Part shown: positions 1 to 7,182 of the stretch, in pieces
Numbering within the stretch: position 1 is the first letter of the stretch
How the letters are laid out: every line of letters begins with the position of its first letter
From: Candidatus Dorea gallistercoris
GTDB lineage: Bacteria > Bacillota > Clostridia > Lachnospirales > Lachnospiraceae
Assembly (NCBI GenBank): GCA_019114065.1
Contig: DXGF01000138.1
Location: 1 to 52,089 of the forward strand
Direction: 5' to 3'
DNA length: 52,089 nt
Translations under genes and position numbers: made by a program
Notes under the pieces: generated by a model
The model's database searches: none
Seen by the model: the letters and a program-made list of their open reading frames with translations, nothing else
Told to the model about the DNA's origin: nothing

Positions 1-635
1 ATGTATCGACCGCTGTAGAAGAGATATACCGCCAGATTTCAGACACGGCCGACCAGGCCGCTGAAGTCCGGAACGCCTCGGAGACCATGCGCCAGCATGC
101 CGATGATGGGGGTGTACAGATGCAGGAACTGCTGAGTTCCATCACCGATATTGAGACCAGTGTGAAGTCAATCGGAGCTACGATCAATTCCATCCAGTCA
201 CTGGCGGCCCAGACGAATATCCTGGCGCTGAACGCCTCTGTAGAGGCGGCCCGCGCCGGAACCAGCGGCAAAGGTTTTGCGGTGGTGGCAGAGGAAGTCC
301 GCACTCTGGCCGGACACAGCAGCGACGCCGCCCAAAATATCATTCAGGTGCTAAATTGCTGCCGAGAGGCGGTGAATAGGGGCATCGACGTGGCTACAAA
401 AACTTCTGACGCCATGGGACGCATCAAAGAGAGTGTGGAGGAAGTGGCTTCCCAATCTGTTCATATCTCTGACCGGACAGATTCTCAGATGAGCGCAGTA
501 AACAGTATCAAAGATGATCTGGGAGTGGTTTCAGGTATTGTCCACTCCAATGCCGCCGCCTCCCAGGAGTGCTCCGCGATGGTCCGCGAGTTGTCCGAAC
601 AGGCGCTCCAGCTGGATCGTCTGAGCAAGGTGTGA
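1..635 (+). CDS. Methyl-accepting chemotaxis protein, C-terminal part (5' truncated by window edge)
   Basis: The reading frame is open from base 3 to the stop at 633-635, so the start lies before the window. The visible part is the cytoplasmic signalling domain of a chemotaxis receptor. It shows the conserved hairpin tip around QTNILALNASVEAARAG followed by GKGFAVVAEEVRTLA, the region that contacts CheA and CheW, flanked by long heptad-rich helices. The ligand-binding and membrane parts are not visible, so the stimulus is unknown. The gene ends just before a bidirectional terminator shared with the convergent tetR gene. The receptor implies chemotaxis capacity, which fits the FliD-like gene at 8372-9673. 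Confidence 0.93.
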   Translation, partial: VSTAVEEIYRQISDTADQAAEVRNASETMRQHADDGGVQMQELLSSITDIETSVKSIGATINSIQSLAAQTNILALNASVEAARAGTSGKGFAVVAEEVRTLAGHSSDAAQNIIQVLNCCREAVNRGIDVATKTSDAMGRIKESVEEVASQSVHISDRTDSQMSAVNSIKDDLGVVSGIVHSNAAASQECSAMVRELSEQALQLDRLSKV

Positions 636-665
636 TGCTCTGATGACAGATGGGTGTATGATCGA

Positions 666-693
666 AAAGCCCGGGCCGTCTGGCCTGGGCTTT
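666..693. terminator. Bidirectional intrinsic terminator between MCP and tetR
   Basis: AAAGCCCGGGCC (666-677), a 4-nt loop and GGCCTGGGCTTT (682-693) form a 12-bp stem with a single G-U type pair. A-rich and T-rich flanks let it act on both strands. It sits between two convergent genes and overlaps the tetR stop codon. Confidence 0.8.
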
Positions 694-1345
694 AAATTCC
701 GATCAGATATGAGATCGCCGTAAGGAGCCTGCTGATTCTGGCATCCACTCCCTCGTCCTTATTCTGGCACTGTTCCTCCAGCAGATATTTCAGATAACTG
801 ACGATGATCTCATTTACGATGGAAATATTTTCCGAGGTCAGCCGTGTGTCCTCGTCCAACAGAGGAGTCAGAATCCGGTAACACCGGTCGGAAATATTTT
901 TTCCGAAATACATATCTTGGATTTCCCTTGTGAATACTCCCTTTTCAGAAGGAAACAGCCGATAATACTGCTCAAAGATCTGGGTCAGATTATCGCTGTG
1001 CTTTCCAAAAAAGAAATTATAGAAGATCTCAGGTTTCGCGAAGACAGCCTGCGCGAAAGCAGCCCATATAGAACGGAAGACTTCTATGGGGGAAGACTGC
1101 TTCTGGCTCTGCAGGGCCAGCGCTTTGCTGTAATCGTTAAAATGCTTTAAAGAAGCCAGAAGGATCAATTGATCCAGATCTTCAAAATAAAGATAAATGG
1201 TAGAATTGTGAAAACCCGCTTTTTCCGCGATCTTCCGAACCGATATATCTTTGAGACCGATCGTGCCGATCAGTTCCTGTGCGGCTTCTATAAAGCGGAT
1301 CGCGTTTCTTTGTTTCAAAATTTCTCTGTCTGTTTCCCGATTCAT
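692..1345 (-). CDS. TetR/AcrR-family transcriptional regulator
   Basis: This is a 217-aa one-component repressor. The N-terminal helix-turn-helix is at about residues 10-60, with RFIEAAQELIGTIGLKDISV, then VRKIAEKAGFHNSTIYLYF, a textbook TetR recognition helix ending in tyrosine-containing STIYLYF. The C-terminal two thirds are helical and should bind the ligand and dimerise; I do not recognise a specific subfamily. I chose the ATG at 1345 because GGGAGAA lies 6-7 bases upstream and the TetR homology starts there; the frame stays open to 1498. The gene points away from the grdI-grdH operon, whose promoter carries two identical palindromes. I infer that this protein represses that operon, with a methylated amine or metabolite as possible inducer. 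Confidence 0.9.
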   Translation of the reverse strand: MNRETDREILKQRNAIRFIEAAQELIGTIGLKDISVRKIAEKAGFHNSTIYLYFEDLDQLILLASLKHFNDYSKALALQSQKQSSPIEVFRSIWAAFAQAVFAKPEIFYNFFFGKHSDNLTQIFEQYYRLFPSEKGVFTREIQDMYFGKNISDRCYRILTPLLDEDTRLTSENISIVNEIIVSYLKYLLEEQCQNKDEGVDARISRLLTAISYLIGI

Positions 1346-1383
1346 AAGTTTCTCCCAGCTTTTCTTGTATATTCCTATGGGAC

Positions 1384-1413
1384 AGTATACCACATCCAGG
1401 GCTGGATTTTCCA
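1384..1413 (-). promoter_or_regulatory. Probable tetR promoter
   Basis: On the minus strand, TGGAAA (1408-1413) and TATACT (1384-1389) are separated by 18 bp. Transcription would start near 1377, about 30 bases before the tetR start. The -10 is good and the -35 is weak. It lies about 100 bp from the palindromic operators, so autoregulation is not obvious. Confidence 0.4.
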
Positions 1414-1505
1414 CGCAAAAATACATCTGATCTTTGAACAGGCTGCGCCCGATATTTGATAGAAAGAATCTATATACAAAAAATACAGAATATCCCAAAA
1501 ATTAA

Positions 1506-1534
1506 TTGACAATAAGCGCGCTTATTTGTATAAT
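1506..1534 (+). promoter_or_regulatory. Consensus sigma-A promoter of the grdI-grdH-BCCT operon
   Basis: TTGACA (1506-1511) and TATAAT (1529-1534) are separated by exactly 17 bp, a perfect match to the vegetative consensus at all 12 positions. Transcription should start near 1541. The spacer is filled by a 16-bp palindrome and a second copy lies just downstream of the start. A promoter this strong normally needs tight repression, which fits the adjacent tetR gene. Confidence 0.85.
1511..1526. promoter_or_regulatory. Operator copy 1, perfect palindrome AATAAGCGCGCTTATT
   Basis: This is a perfect 16-bp palindrome overlapping the last base of the -35 box and filling most of the promoter spacer. 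Size and symmetry fit a TetR-family dimer site. Binding here would block RNA polymerase. The assignment to the adjacent TetR protein is inference. Confidence 0.8.
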
Positions 1535-1550
1535 TATTAACAAACAGAGA

Positions 1551-1566
1551 AATAAGCGCGCTTATT
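1551..1566. promoter_or_regulatory. Operator copy 2, identical palindrome
   Basis: This is an exact second copy of AATAAGCGCGCTTATT, 40 bp centre to centre from copy 1 (close to four helical turns). It lies about 10 bases after the predicted transcription start. Two in-phase sites suggest cooperative binding or a short loop. Confidence 0.8.
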
Positions 1567-1624
1567 CTAATTGAAACAGAAGATTTATAGAAATAAGCTA
1601 TAGATCTGGAAAAGGAGGAACAGA

Positions 1625-2950
1625 ATGAAACTGGAGATTGGTAATTTCTATGTGAAGGATATCGTGTTTGGTAAACAGTTATCTTTTGACAATGGGGTCC
1701 TTACCATCAACAAGGAGGAAGCGCTGGCTTTTATCCGTGAAGATGAGAGGATCACAGAGGCGGATCTGTATATCGCGAAACCTGGAGACAGGATCCGCCT
1801 GTGTCCGGTCAAGGAGGCGATCGAACCCAGGGTCCGTCTGGACGGAAGAGGACTTTTCCCGGGCTACACAAGTGAGCTTGCGCCAGCGGGGAACGGGGTT
1901 CTTCACGCGCTTAAAAACTGCAGTGTCCTGGTGGTGGGAAGACACTGGGGCGGCTTCCAGGATGGAATCATCGACATGAGTGGGGAAGGACAGAAGCTTA
2001 CATATTTTGGACGGTTAAATAATGTGGTGCTCGTGGCGGACACGAATGAAGATTTTGAGAAGCACGAGCAGCAGAAGAAGAATGACGCTCTCAGGAGAGC
2101 CGGACACAAACTGGCGGAGTTCATTGGCTCCTGTGTCAAAGAACTGGAACCGGAGGACAGGGACGTGTATGAGACAACGCCGATGATCCGACGTGGAGAA
2201 GAGGTGGAAAAGCTTCCTTCTGTAGTCTATGTCATGCAGGCCCAGTCTCAGATGGAGGCCATGGGATACAATGATCTGGTCTATGGATGGGATACGAACC
2301 ACATGCTGCCGACGGTCATGAGCCCTACGGAGATCCTGGATGGAGCGATCGTCTCTGGCAGTTTTATGCCAGTGTCTTCTAAATGGTCCACCTATGATAT
2401 GCAGAATACGCCCAACTTAAGAGCCTTGATGGATGCACACGGAAAGACCATCAATTTCCTCGGCGTGATCATGTCCAATCTGAATGTGGCCCTGGAGCAG
2501 AAAGACCGGGCGGCCATCTATGTGGCCCAGATTGCTGTGAGCCTGGGCGCGGACGGCGCAGTCGTGGCGGAAGAAGGCTATGGCAATCCGGACGCGGATT
2601 TCGTAGGATGCCTGGTGGCGCTTGAAGACGCGGGAGTGAAGACGGTAGGCGTCACCAACGAAAGTACCGGACGGGACGGGAAAGGCCAACCTTTAGTCAC
2701 ACTGGATGAAAAATGCGATGCCATCGTGTCCTGTGGCAATGTAGGAGAGCTGATAGAACTTCCTCCTATGGAGACAGTCCTTGGGGAACTGGAAGCTCTG
2801 GGAAGAGACGGCAATTCCGGCGGATGGGCATATGATGAAGTCCTTGGCCCTTCTGTGAGGGAAGATGGATCGATCATTCTTGAAAATAACGGTGTATTTT
2901 GCGGAGACCAGGTATGCGGATGGTCCCCGAAGCAGATGATGGAATTCTAG
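1625..2950 (+). CDS. grdI: Betaine-type reductase complex component B, alpha/beta subunit (GrdE/GrdI family)
   Basis: This 441-aa protein belongs to the GrdE/GrdG/GrdI family, the substrate-binding non-selenium subunit of protein B in glycine, sarcosine or betaine reductase. Family marks are MKLEIGNFYVKDI at the start, GGFQDGIIDMSG near 109-120, YPTE-like MSPTEILDGAIVSG near 232-245, and INFLGVIMSN. In glycine-type GrdE the proprotein is cleaved at an Asn-Cys pair after DGAIVSG to make a pyruvoyl group. Here that position reads SFMPVSSK, with no Asn-Cys. Uncleaved protein B is known for betaine reductase, whose quaternary amine cannot form a Schiff base, so I favour GrdI. AAGGAGG precedes the ATG. 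grdH follows after 12 bases. Confidence 0.82.
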   Translation: MKLEIGNFYVKDIVFGKQLSFDNGVLTINKEEALAFIREDERITEADLYIAKPGDRIRLCPVKEAIEPRVRLDGRGLFPGYTSELAPAGNGVLHALKNCSVLVVGRHWGGFQDGIIDMSGEGQKLTYFGRLNNVVLVADTNEDFEKHEQQKKNDALRRAGHKLAEFIGSCVKELEPEDRDVYETTPMIRRGEEVEKLPSVVYVMQAQSQMEAMGYNDLVYGWDTNHMLPTVMSPTEILDGAIVSGSFMPVSSKWSTYDMQNTPNLRALMDAHGKTINFLGVIMSNLNVALEQKDRAAIYVAQIAVSLGADGAVVAEEGYGNPDADFVGCLVALEDAGVKTVGVTNESTGRDGKGQPLVTLDEKCDAIVSCGNVGELIELPPMETVLGELEALGRDGNSGGWAYDEVLGPSVREDGSIILENNGVFCGDQVCGWSPKQMMEF

Positions 2951-2962
2951 GAGGAGACAGGG

Positions 2963-4279
2963 ATGAAAAAGGTAATTCTGTATATCAATCAGTTTTTTGG
3001 ACAGATCGGAGGAGAGGAGAAGGCAGGGATCGCCCCTGAGATCCATGAGGGACAGGTGGGGCCAGCGCTGCAGTTCGCGAAAGAACTGGAAGGCGTAGCG
3101 GAAGTGACCCATACGATCATCTGCGGAGATAATTATATGGGATCCAATACGGATGAGGCAGTCAAAATGATCCTGGATATGCTGGAGGGAAAAGAGATGG
3201 ATCTCTTTTTTGCCGGACCGGCGTTCCAGGCGGGCCGTTATACCGTTGCCTGCGGGACGATCTGTAAAGCTGTTCAGGAGAGATTCGGTATTCCCGCAGT
3301 TACGTCCATGAATGAGGAAACACCGGGTGTGGATATGTTTAAGAAAGAAATGTATATTCTGAGAGGCGGAAATATCGCGTCGAAAATGCGCAAAGATGTA
3401 AAGGCCATGGTGAACCTGGGAAAGAAACTTCTGTCTGGAGAGCCGGTGGGACCGGCGGATGAGGAGGGATATTTCCCGAGAGGAATCCGTCACCAGGCAT
3501 GGAGAAAGGATGGGAAACCTGCTTCCGAGCGTATGATGGACATGCTCCTGAAAAAGCTGAATGGAGAGCCCTTTGTGTCAGAGCTTCCGATTCCCAAGAT
3601 CGACCGCGTGCCTATCGCGCCTGCTATCAAGGATCTGAAGAAAGCAAGGATCGCGCTTTTGACTACCGGAGGGATCGTGCCGGTGGATAACCCGGATCAT
3701 ATTCAGTCTGCTTCGGCCACCCGATGGGGAAGGTATGACATTTCCGGAGACAAAGTGTTAAAAGCCGGAGAGTTCAAAACGATCCATGCCGGATTTGACC
3801 CAGCGGCCGCCGATGCGGATCCTAATGTGATCACGCCGGTGGATGCCCTGAAAGCGCTGGAGAAGGAAGGTGTTTTTGGAAGTCTCCATCCTTATTTCTA
3901 CAGTACCGTAGGGACAGGGACCACAGAATCTGAGGCGGCCAGGATGGCAAAAGAGATCGTACCATTCCTGAAAGAGGATCATGTGGACGGATGTATCCTG
4001 GTCTCCACCTGAGGGACCTGTACTCGTTGCGGTGCAACGATGGTCAAAGAAATCGAGCGGGCAGGGTTCCCGATCGTACAGATGTGTAACCTGGTTCCGG
4101 TGGCAAAGACTGTAGGGGCCAATAAGATCGTTCCGACGATCTCCATCCCCTATCCGCTGGGGGATCCGGGGACGCCCAAAGAAGAACAATGGAAACTGCG
4201 CTATCACAGGACGAAAGTCGCTCTGGAGGCACTGGCGACAGACGTACAGGAACAGACTGTATTTAAAGTGAACATTTAG
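2963..4279 (+). CDS. grdH: Betaine-type reductase complex component B, selenoprotein subunit (GrdB/GrdF/GrdH family)
   Basis: This 438-aa selenoprotein is read through an in-frame TGA at 4010-4012 (Sec350). The context STUGTCTRCGATMVKEIERAG is the signature of GrdB-family proteins, where selenocysteine attacks the alpha carbon of the substrate, releases the amine and hands a carboxymethyl group to GrdA. The part after TGA is in the same frame (4013-4279) and strongly conserved, so TGA is not a real stop. A SECIS-like hairpin follows it. The first part contains GEEKAGI near residue 20, CGDNYMGSN, FAGPAFQAGRY and LTTGGIVP, all family features. With a GrdI-type partner and a BCCT transporter next door, betaine is the likely substrate; products would be acetyl phosphate and trimethylamine once GrdA/C/D act. 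SelA/B/C/D must be present elsewhere. Confidence 0.88.
4010..4039 (+). promoter_or_regulatory. Selenocysteine UGA with bacterial SECIS hairpin
   Basis: The TGA at 4010-4012 is followed 12 bases later by CGTTGC (4025-4030), a GGT loop and GCAACG (4034-4039). The distance, the short stem and the GU in the apical loop match bacterial SECIS elements recognised by SelB. The hairpin sits in the coding sequence for the TRCGAT stretch. Confidence 0.75.
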
Positions 4280-4308
4280 TACTGTCCGTAGATTAAAGGA
4301 GTTTGAGT

Positions 4309-5799
4309 ATGGAAAAGAATAAGAACCTGGTGTTTTATATTTCACTGATCCTGATCGCGATCATCGCTGTCTGGTCGGTAGTTTTAAATGAGAGCTTTAC
4401 AAAGGTGTCGGATGCCTGCTTTACTTTTCTGACCACGGATTTCGGATGGCTCTACCTGATCGCCATGCTGGTGTTTTTGGTCTTTGTGGTATATATCGCG
4501 TTTGGCCGGTACGGCGGGATCCGGCTGGGCGGAGATGATTCCAGACCGGAATACAAGAACCTTACATGGTTTGGCCTCCTGTTCGGATGCGGGATGGGGG
4601 TCGGCTTGGTGTTCTGGGGTGTGGCGGAACCTCTGACCCACTATCTGGATCCGGCGGGAGCGCAGGGCGGGACAGCAGAAGCCGCGGATTTCGCCATGAA
4701 GTCCTTCTTCATGCACTGGGGAATCCTTCCCTGGGCAAACTATGCGGTCATCGGCCTGGCCCTGGCTTACTTCATGTTTCGCAAGAATAAAAAAGGTCTG
4801 ATCAGCGTCCTTCTGGAGCCATTGATCGGAGAGAAACTGGCCCAGGGCTGGCTGGGAAAGCTGGTAGATATCCTGGCGGTATTTGCCACAGTGGCCGGCA
4901 TCGTGACCTCCCTTGGCCTTGGAACGCTGCAGATCAACGCAGGCTTCAACTATATGTTCGGACTGCCTACTACTTTAGTAGTGCAGATCGGGATCATCGC
5001 AGTCGTATCCGTCTTATATATTGGGTCAGCGGTGTCAGGCATCGATAAGGGGATCAAGATCATCTCTGATACGAACCTCTATGTGGCGATCGGGCTTCTA
5101 ACTGTATGTTTTCTTGTAGGACCAAAGATTGAGACGTTGAACAGTCTTATCAATGGACTGGGGCAGTATGTCGGAGACTTTATCCCCGATGCCCTTTTGA
5201 TCAACGCCTATGGCGACAACAGCTGGCTGGGAAGCTGGCGGCTGTTCTACTGGGCATGGTTCATTGCCTGGGCGCCTTTTGTAGGAGTGTTTGTTGCCAG
5301 GATCTCTAAGGGGCGGACCATACGGGAATTTATCCTGGGTGTCGTTCTTGTACCGGCAGCCGCCTCCTGTATCTGGGGCGCGGTATTCGGCACCCTGGGA
5401 ATCGACCTGGGGGAGAAGGGGATCCTGTCCCTGGAACGGCTCCAGGAGCTGGCCGATGTGCCTGAAGTGGGGCTCTTCGTAGTGCTGAATGAGTATCCTC
5501 TTGGATTCATCCTGTCACTTGTGGCTGTCGTGTCTCTGTGCGCTTTCTTTATCACCTCCGCGAATTCGGGAGTGTATGTGCTGTCGATGCTGACCACCAA
5601 TGGGAACATCAATCCGCCCAACAGCAGGAAGATCCTGTGGGGTATCATCCAGTCGATCATGGCGGTGGGACTTCTGATGGCGGGAGGCCTGCAGCCACTG
5701 CAGACCATATCCCTGGCGGCGGCGTTTCCGTTTATCTTTATCATGTTTGCGGCGATCGCCTCCTTCATCAAGGCGATCAGGAAGGAAAAGGCGTCTTAA
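4309..5799 (+). CDS. BCCT-family transporter (betaine/carnitine/choline)
   Basis: This 496-aa membrane protein has about 12 hydrophobic segments. The diagnostic glycine stretch GCGMGVGLVFWGVAEPL is near residues 92-108. The tryptophan-rich segment WAWFIAWAPFVGVFVARISKG near 310-330 is the BCCT signature that binds the trimethylammonium group. I start at the ATG at 4309, 8 bases after AAAGGA; the TTG two codons earlier is too close. It sits 29 bases after grdH, so it should import the reductase substrate. Whether the coupling is to sodium, protons or exchange cannot be told from the sequence. BCCT plus GrdHI argues for glycine betaine or a close analogue such as carnitine or a betaine derivative. 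Confidence 0.93.
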   Translation: MEKNKNLVFYISLILIAIIAVWSVVLNESFTKVSDACFTFLTTDFGWLYLIAMLVFLVFVVYIAFGRYGGIRLGGDDSRPEYKNLTWFGLLFGCGMGVGLVFWGVAEPLTHYLDPAGAQGGTAEAADFAMKSFFMHWGILPWANYAVIGLALAYFMFRKNKKGLISVLLEPLIGEKLAQGWLGKLVDILAVFATVAGIVTSLGLGTLQINAGFNYMFGLPTTLVVQIGIIAVVSVLYIGSAVSGIDKGIKIISDTNLYVAIGLLTVCFLVGPKIETLNSLINGLGQYVGDFIPDALLINAYGDNSWLGSWRLFYWAWFIAWAPFVGVFVARISKGRTIREFILGVVLVPAAASCIWGAVFGTLGIDLGEKGILSLERLQELADVPEVGLFVVLNEYPLGFILSLVAVVSLCAFFITSANSGVYVLSMLTTNGNINPPNSRKILWGIIQSIMAVGLLMAGGLQPLQTISLAAAFPFIFIMFAAIASFIKAIRKEKAS

Positions 5800-5801
5800 G
5801 T

Positions 5802-6962
5802 ATGAGTTCCGATGTGATCACATTGTGGACGAGACAGGTTCCGGAGGTCTGGCAGGAATTACAGGCCTCCGGCGTCTATCGTGTGAAAAAGGAATATATC
5901 CAGAAGAAAAACGGGTCCATCGCGGACTACTACTTATCTCTTTACCGGTGGTATACCTACGAGGCGGGAAAACACATCCGGATCCCGGAGGGGCTGGAGT
6001 ATCCCATCTGGCTATGCGGAAGTGAAGAGACCATGCTTCAGCCCATCGAGGATACGGTCATCCTAAAGTTAGAGGTGCCGAAAGAGAAGGTGCTCTTGTG
6101 CAATATGGATGCCTGGGGATATGTGGTCAATTACTGGTATGTGCCGTTGGATGAGGAGGACGCAAGAAAACACGCGGAAGAGCTGGCCCGCTACGGAATC
6201 AGGGAGGAGGATGAGCTGATCTCCACTTCCAAAGGGAATTTCTACCCTATGCTGAAGCAGAAGATCCAGAACAGCTGGGGACGCATCTTCACCATGCTCC
6301 CAGCAAAGGAGGAAGATGCGGTCTATACGATCTGGGAGATCCGCCGGGAGTGGGTGAAGGAGGTCCAGAACTATGGCCGCGCCAGGAAGCAGGAGGCAGA
6401 TCTGTCTGAGAACGGATGTATGACCTTGTGGACAGCCCAGACGCAGACTGTGCTGGACACGGTCCTGGAAAACGGAGCCTCCTATGTGAAGAAGGCATAT
6501 ATCCGGGAGAAATATCAGGAGACGGCCTGGATCTTCGAGACGGCCTACGACTTTTTTATAAGATATTTTGCTGCCAGGGTACAGAAACCTGAGCAGGCGG
6601 AGTCCCCGATATGGCTGTTCTATGACCCTGTGTGGGCGGGTGCCGGTCCGGATATTAAGCTTTTGAAGCTTCGGGTCCCGGCATCCGAGCTGATCCTCTT
6701 TGACCGGGAGAATTGGGGACAGGTCCTGAATCTGGCGTATATCGGAGACAAAGAGGAGCGGATGGCTTTTGAGGAAACCCTCCGGAAGAGGGGAATCCAG
6801 GACGGCATGGAATTGTTCCAGGATATGCGGCACCCGGCGCTGCGGGAGAAAGTGACTGAAAGCTGGCAGAAAATTTTCGATATCCGCAAGACGGAGCGCC
6901 GGAATCTCCAGGGAGCTGTCTGGTGCCTGAAGAAAGAATGGATTGAAGAGATCCGGCAGTGA
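5802..6962 (+). CDS. Tandem-duplicated DUF3841 protein
   Basis: This 386-aa soluble protein contains two copies of a DUF3841-like domain. Copy 1 (about residues 5-195) opens with ITLWTRQVPEVWQEL and VKKEYI. Copy 2 (about 205-386) opens with MTLWTAQTQTVLDTV and VKKAYI. Each copy repeats a PIWL-containing middle segment, an LLCNMDAWGYVVN / LILFDRENWGQVLN segment, and an SWGRIF / SWQKIF end with WEIRREWVKEV / WCLKKEWIEEI. Single-domain DUF3841 proteins are about 190 aa, so this is a head-to-tail fusion. Its ATG is 2 bases after the BCCT stop, so the genes are translationally coupled. No catalytic motif is recognised and its role in amine metabolism is unknown. A terminator ends the operon after it. 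Confidence 0.75.
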   Translation: MSSDVITLWTRQVPEVWQELQASGVYRVKKEYIQKKNGSIADYYLSLYRWYTYEAGKHIRIPEGLEYPIWLCGSEETMLQPIEDTVILKLEVPKEKVLLCNMDAWGYVVNYWYVPLDEEDARKHAEELARYGIREEDELISTSKGNFYPMLKQKIQNSWGRIFTMLPAKEEDAVYTIWEIRREWVKEVQNYGRARKQEADLSENGCMTLWTAQTQTVLDTVLENGASYVKKAYIREKYQETAWIFETAYDFFIRYFAARVQKPEQAESPIWLFYDPVWAGAGPDIKLLKLRVPASELILFDRENWGQVLNLAYIGDKEERMAFEETLRKRGIQDGMELFQDMRHPALREKVTESWQKIFDIRKTERRNLQGAVWCLKKEWIEEIRQ

Positions 6963-6973
6963 CAGTCGAAGAC

Positions 6974-7007
6974 AAAAAGTCCAAGGGAATACGGCCTTGG
7001 ACTTTTT
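6974..7007. terminator. Intrinsic terminator of the grd-BCCT-DUF3841 operon
   Basis: AAAAAGTCCAAGG (6974-6986) pairs with CCTTGGACTTTTT (6995-7007) around an 8-nt loop, giving a 13-bp stem ending in a T run. It lies 11 bases after the DUF3841 stop. Confidence 0.9.
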
Positions 7008-7068
7008 GCGATCTGAAGTTTATCATATGGAAACAACTGGTCGGGGAATACAGATTTTTCGTTTCCAC

Positions 7069-7088
7069 CCATACTATAACACGTATGG
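7069..7088. repeat. Inverted repeat CCATAC-N8-GTATGG before the PucR-type gene
   Basis: CCATAC (7069-7074) and GTATGG (7083-7088) form a spaced palindrome upstream of the probable promoter of the next gene. It could be an operator of the PucR-type regulator, but nothing beyond symmetry supports this. Confidence 0.3.
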
Positions 7089-7103
7089 AAGAAAGTTCCT
7101 ATG

Positions 7104-7132
7104 TTTACAGATGACAAAAAAAGTGTGAAAAT
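7104..7132 (+). promoter_or_regulatory. Possible promoter of the PucR-type regulator
   Basis: TTTACA (7104-7109), a 17-bp spacer and GAAAAT (7127-7132) precede the gene by about 50 bases. The -35 is good, the -10 only partly matches. Confidence 0.35.
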
Positions 7133-7182
7133 ATGTCCCAGGAGATCAGCACGGAATAAGTTCAAACGATAGGAGAGAAAAC

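Noticed and set aside
1469..1498. Longer start for the TetR gene at 1498
   Set aside because: The first 51 residues do not resemble TetR proteins and the ATG at 1345 has a good ribosome binding site.
4004..4012. Stop codon ending a 349-aa gene, with a separate 79-aa gene from 4040
   Set aside because: The frames are continuous, the context is the GrdB selenocysteine signature and a SECIS-like stem follows, so this is one selenoprotein gene.
5538..5801. N-terminal extension of the DUF3841 gene overlapping the transporter
   Set aside because: The extension is an out-of-frame reading of the BCCT gene; domain homology starts at ATG 5802.
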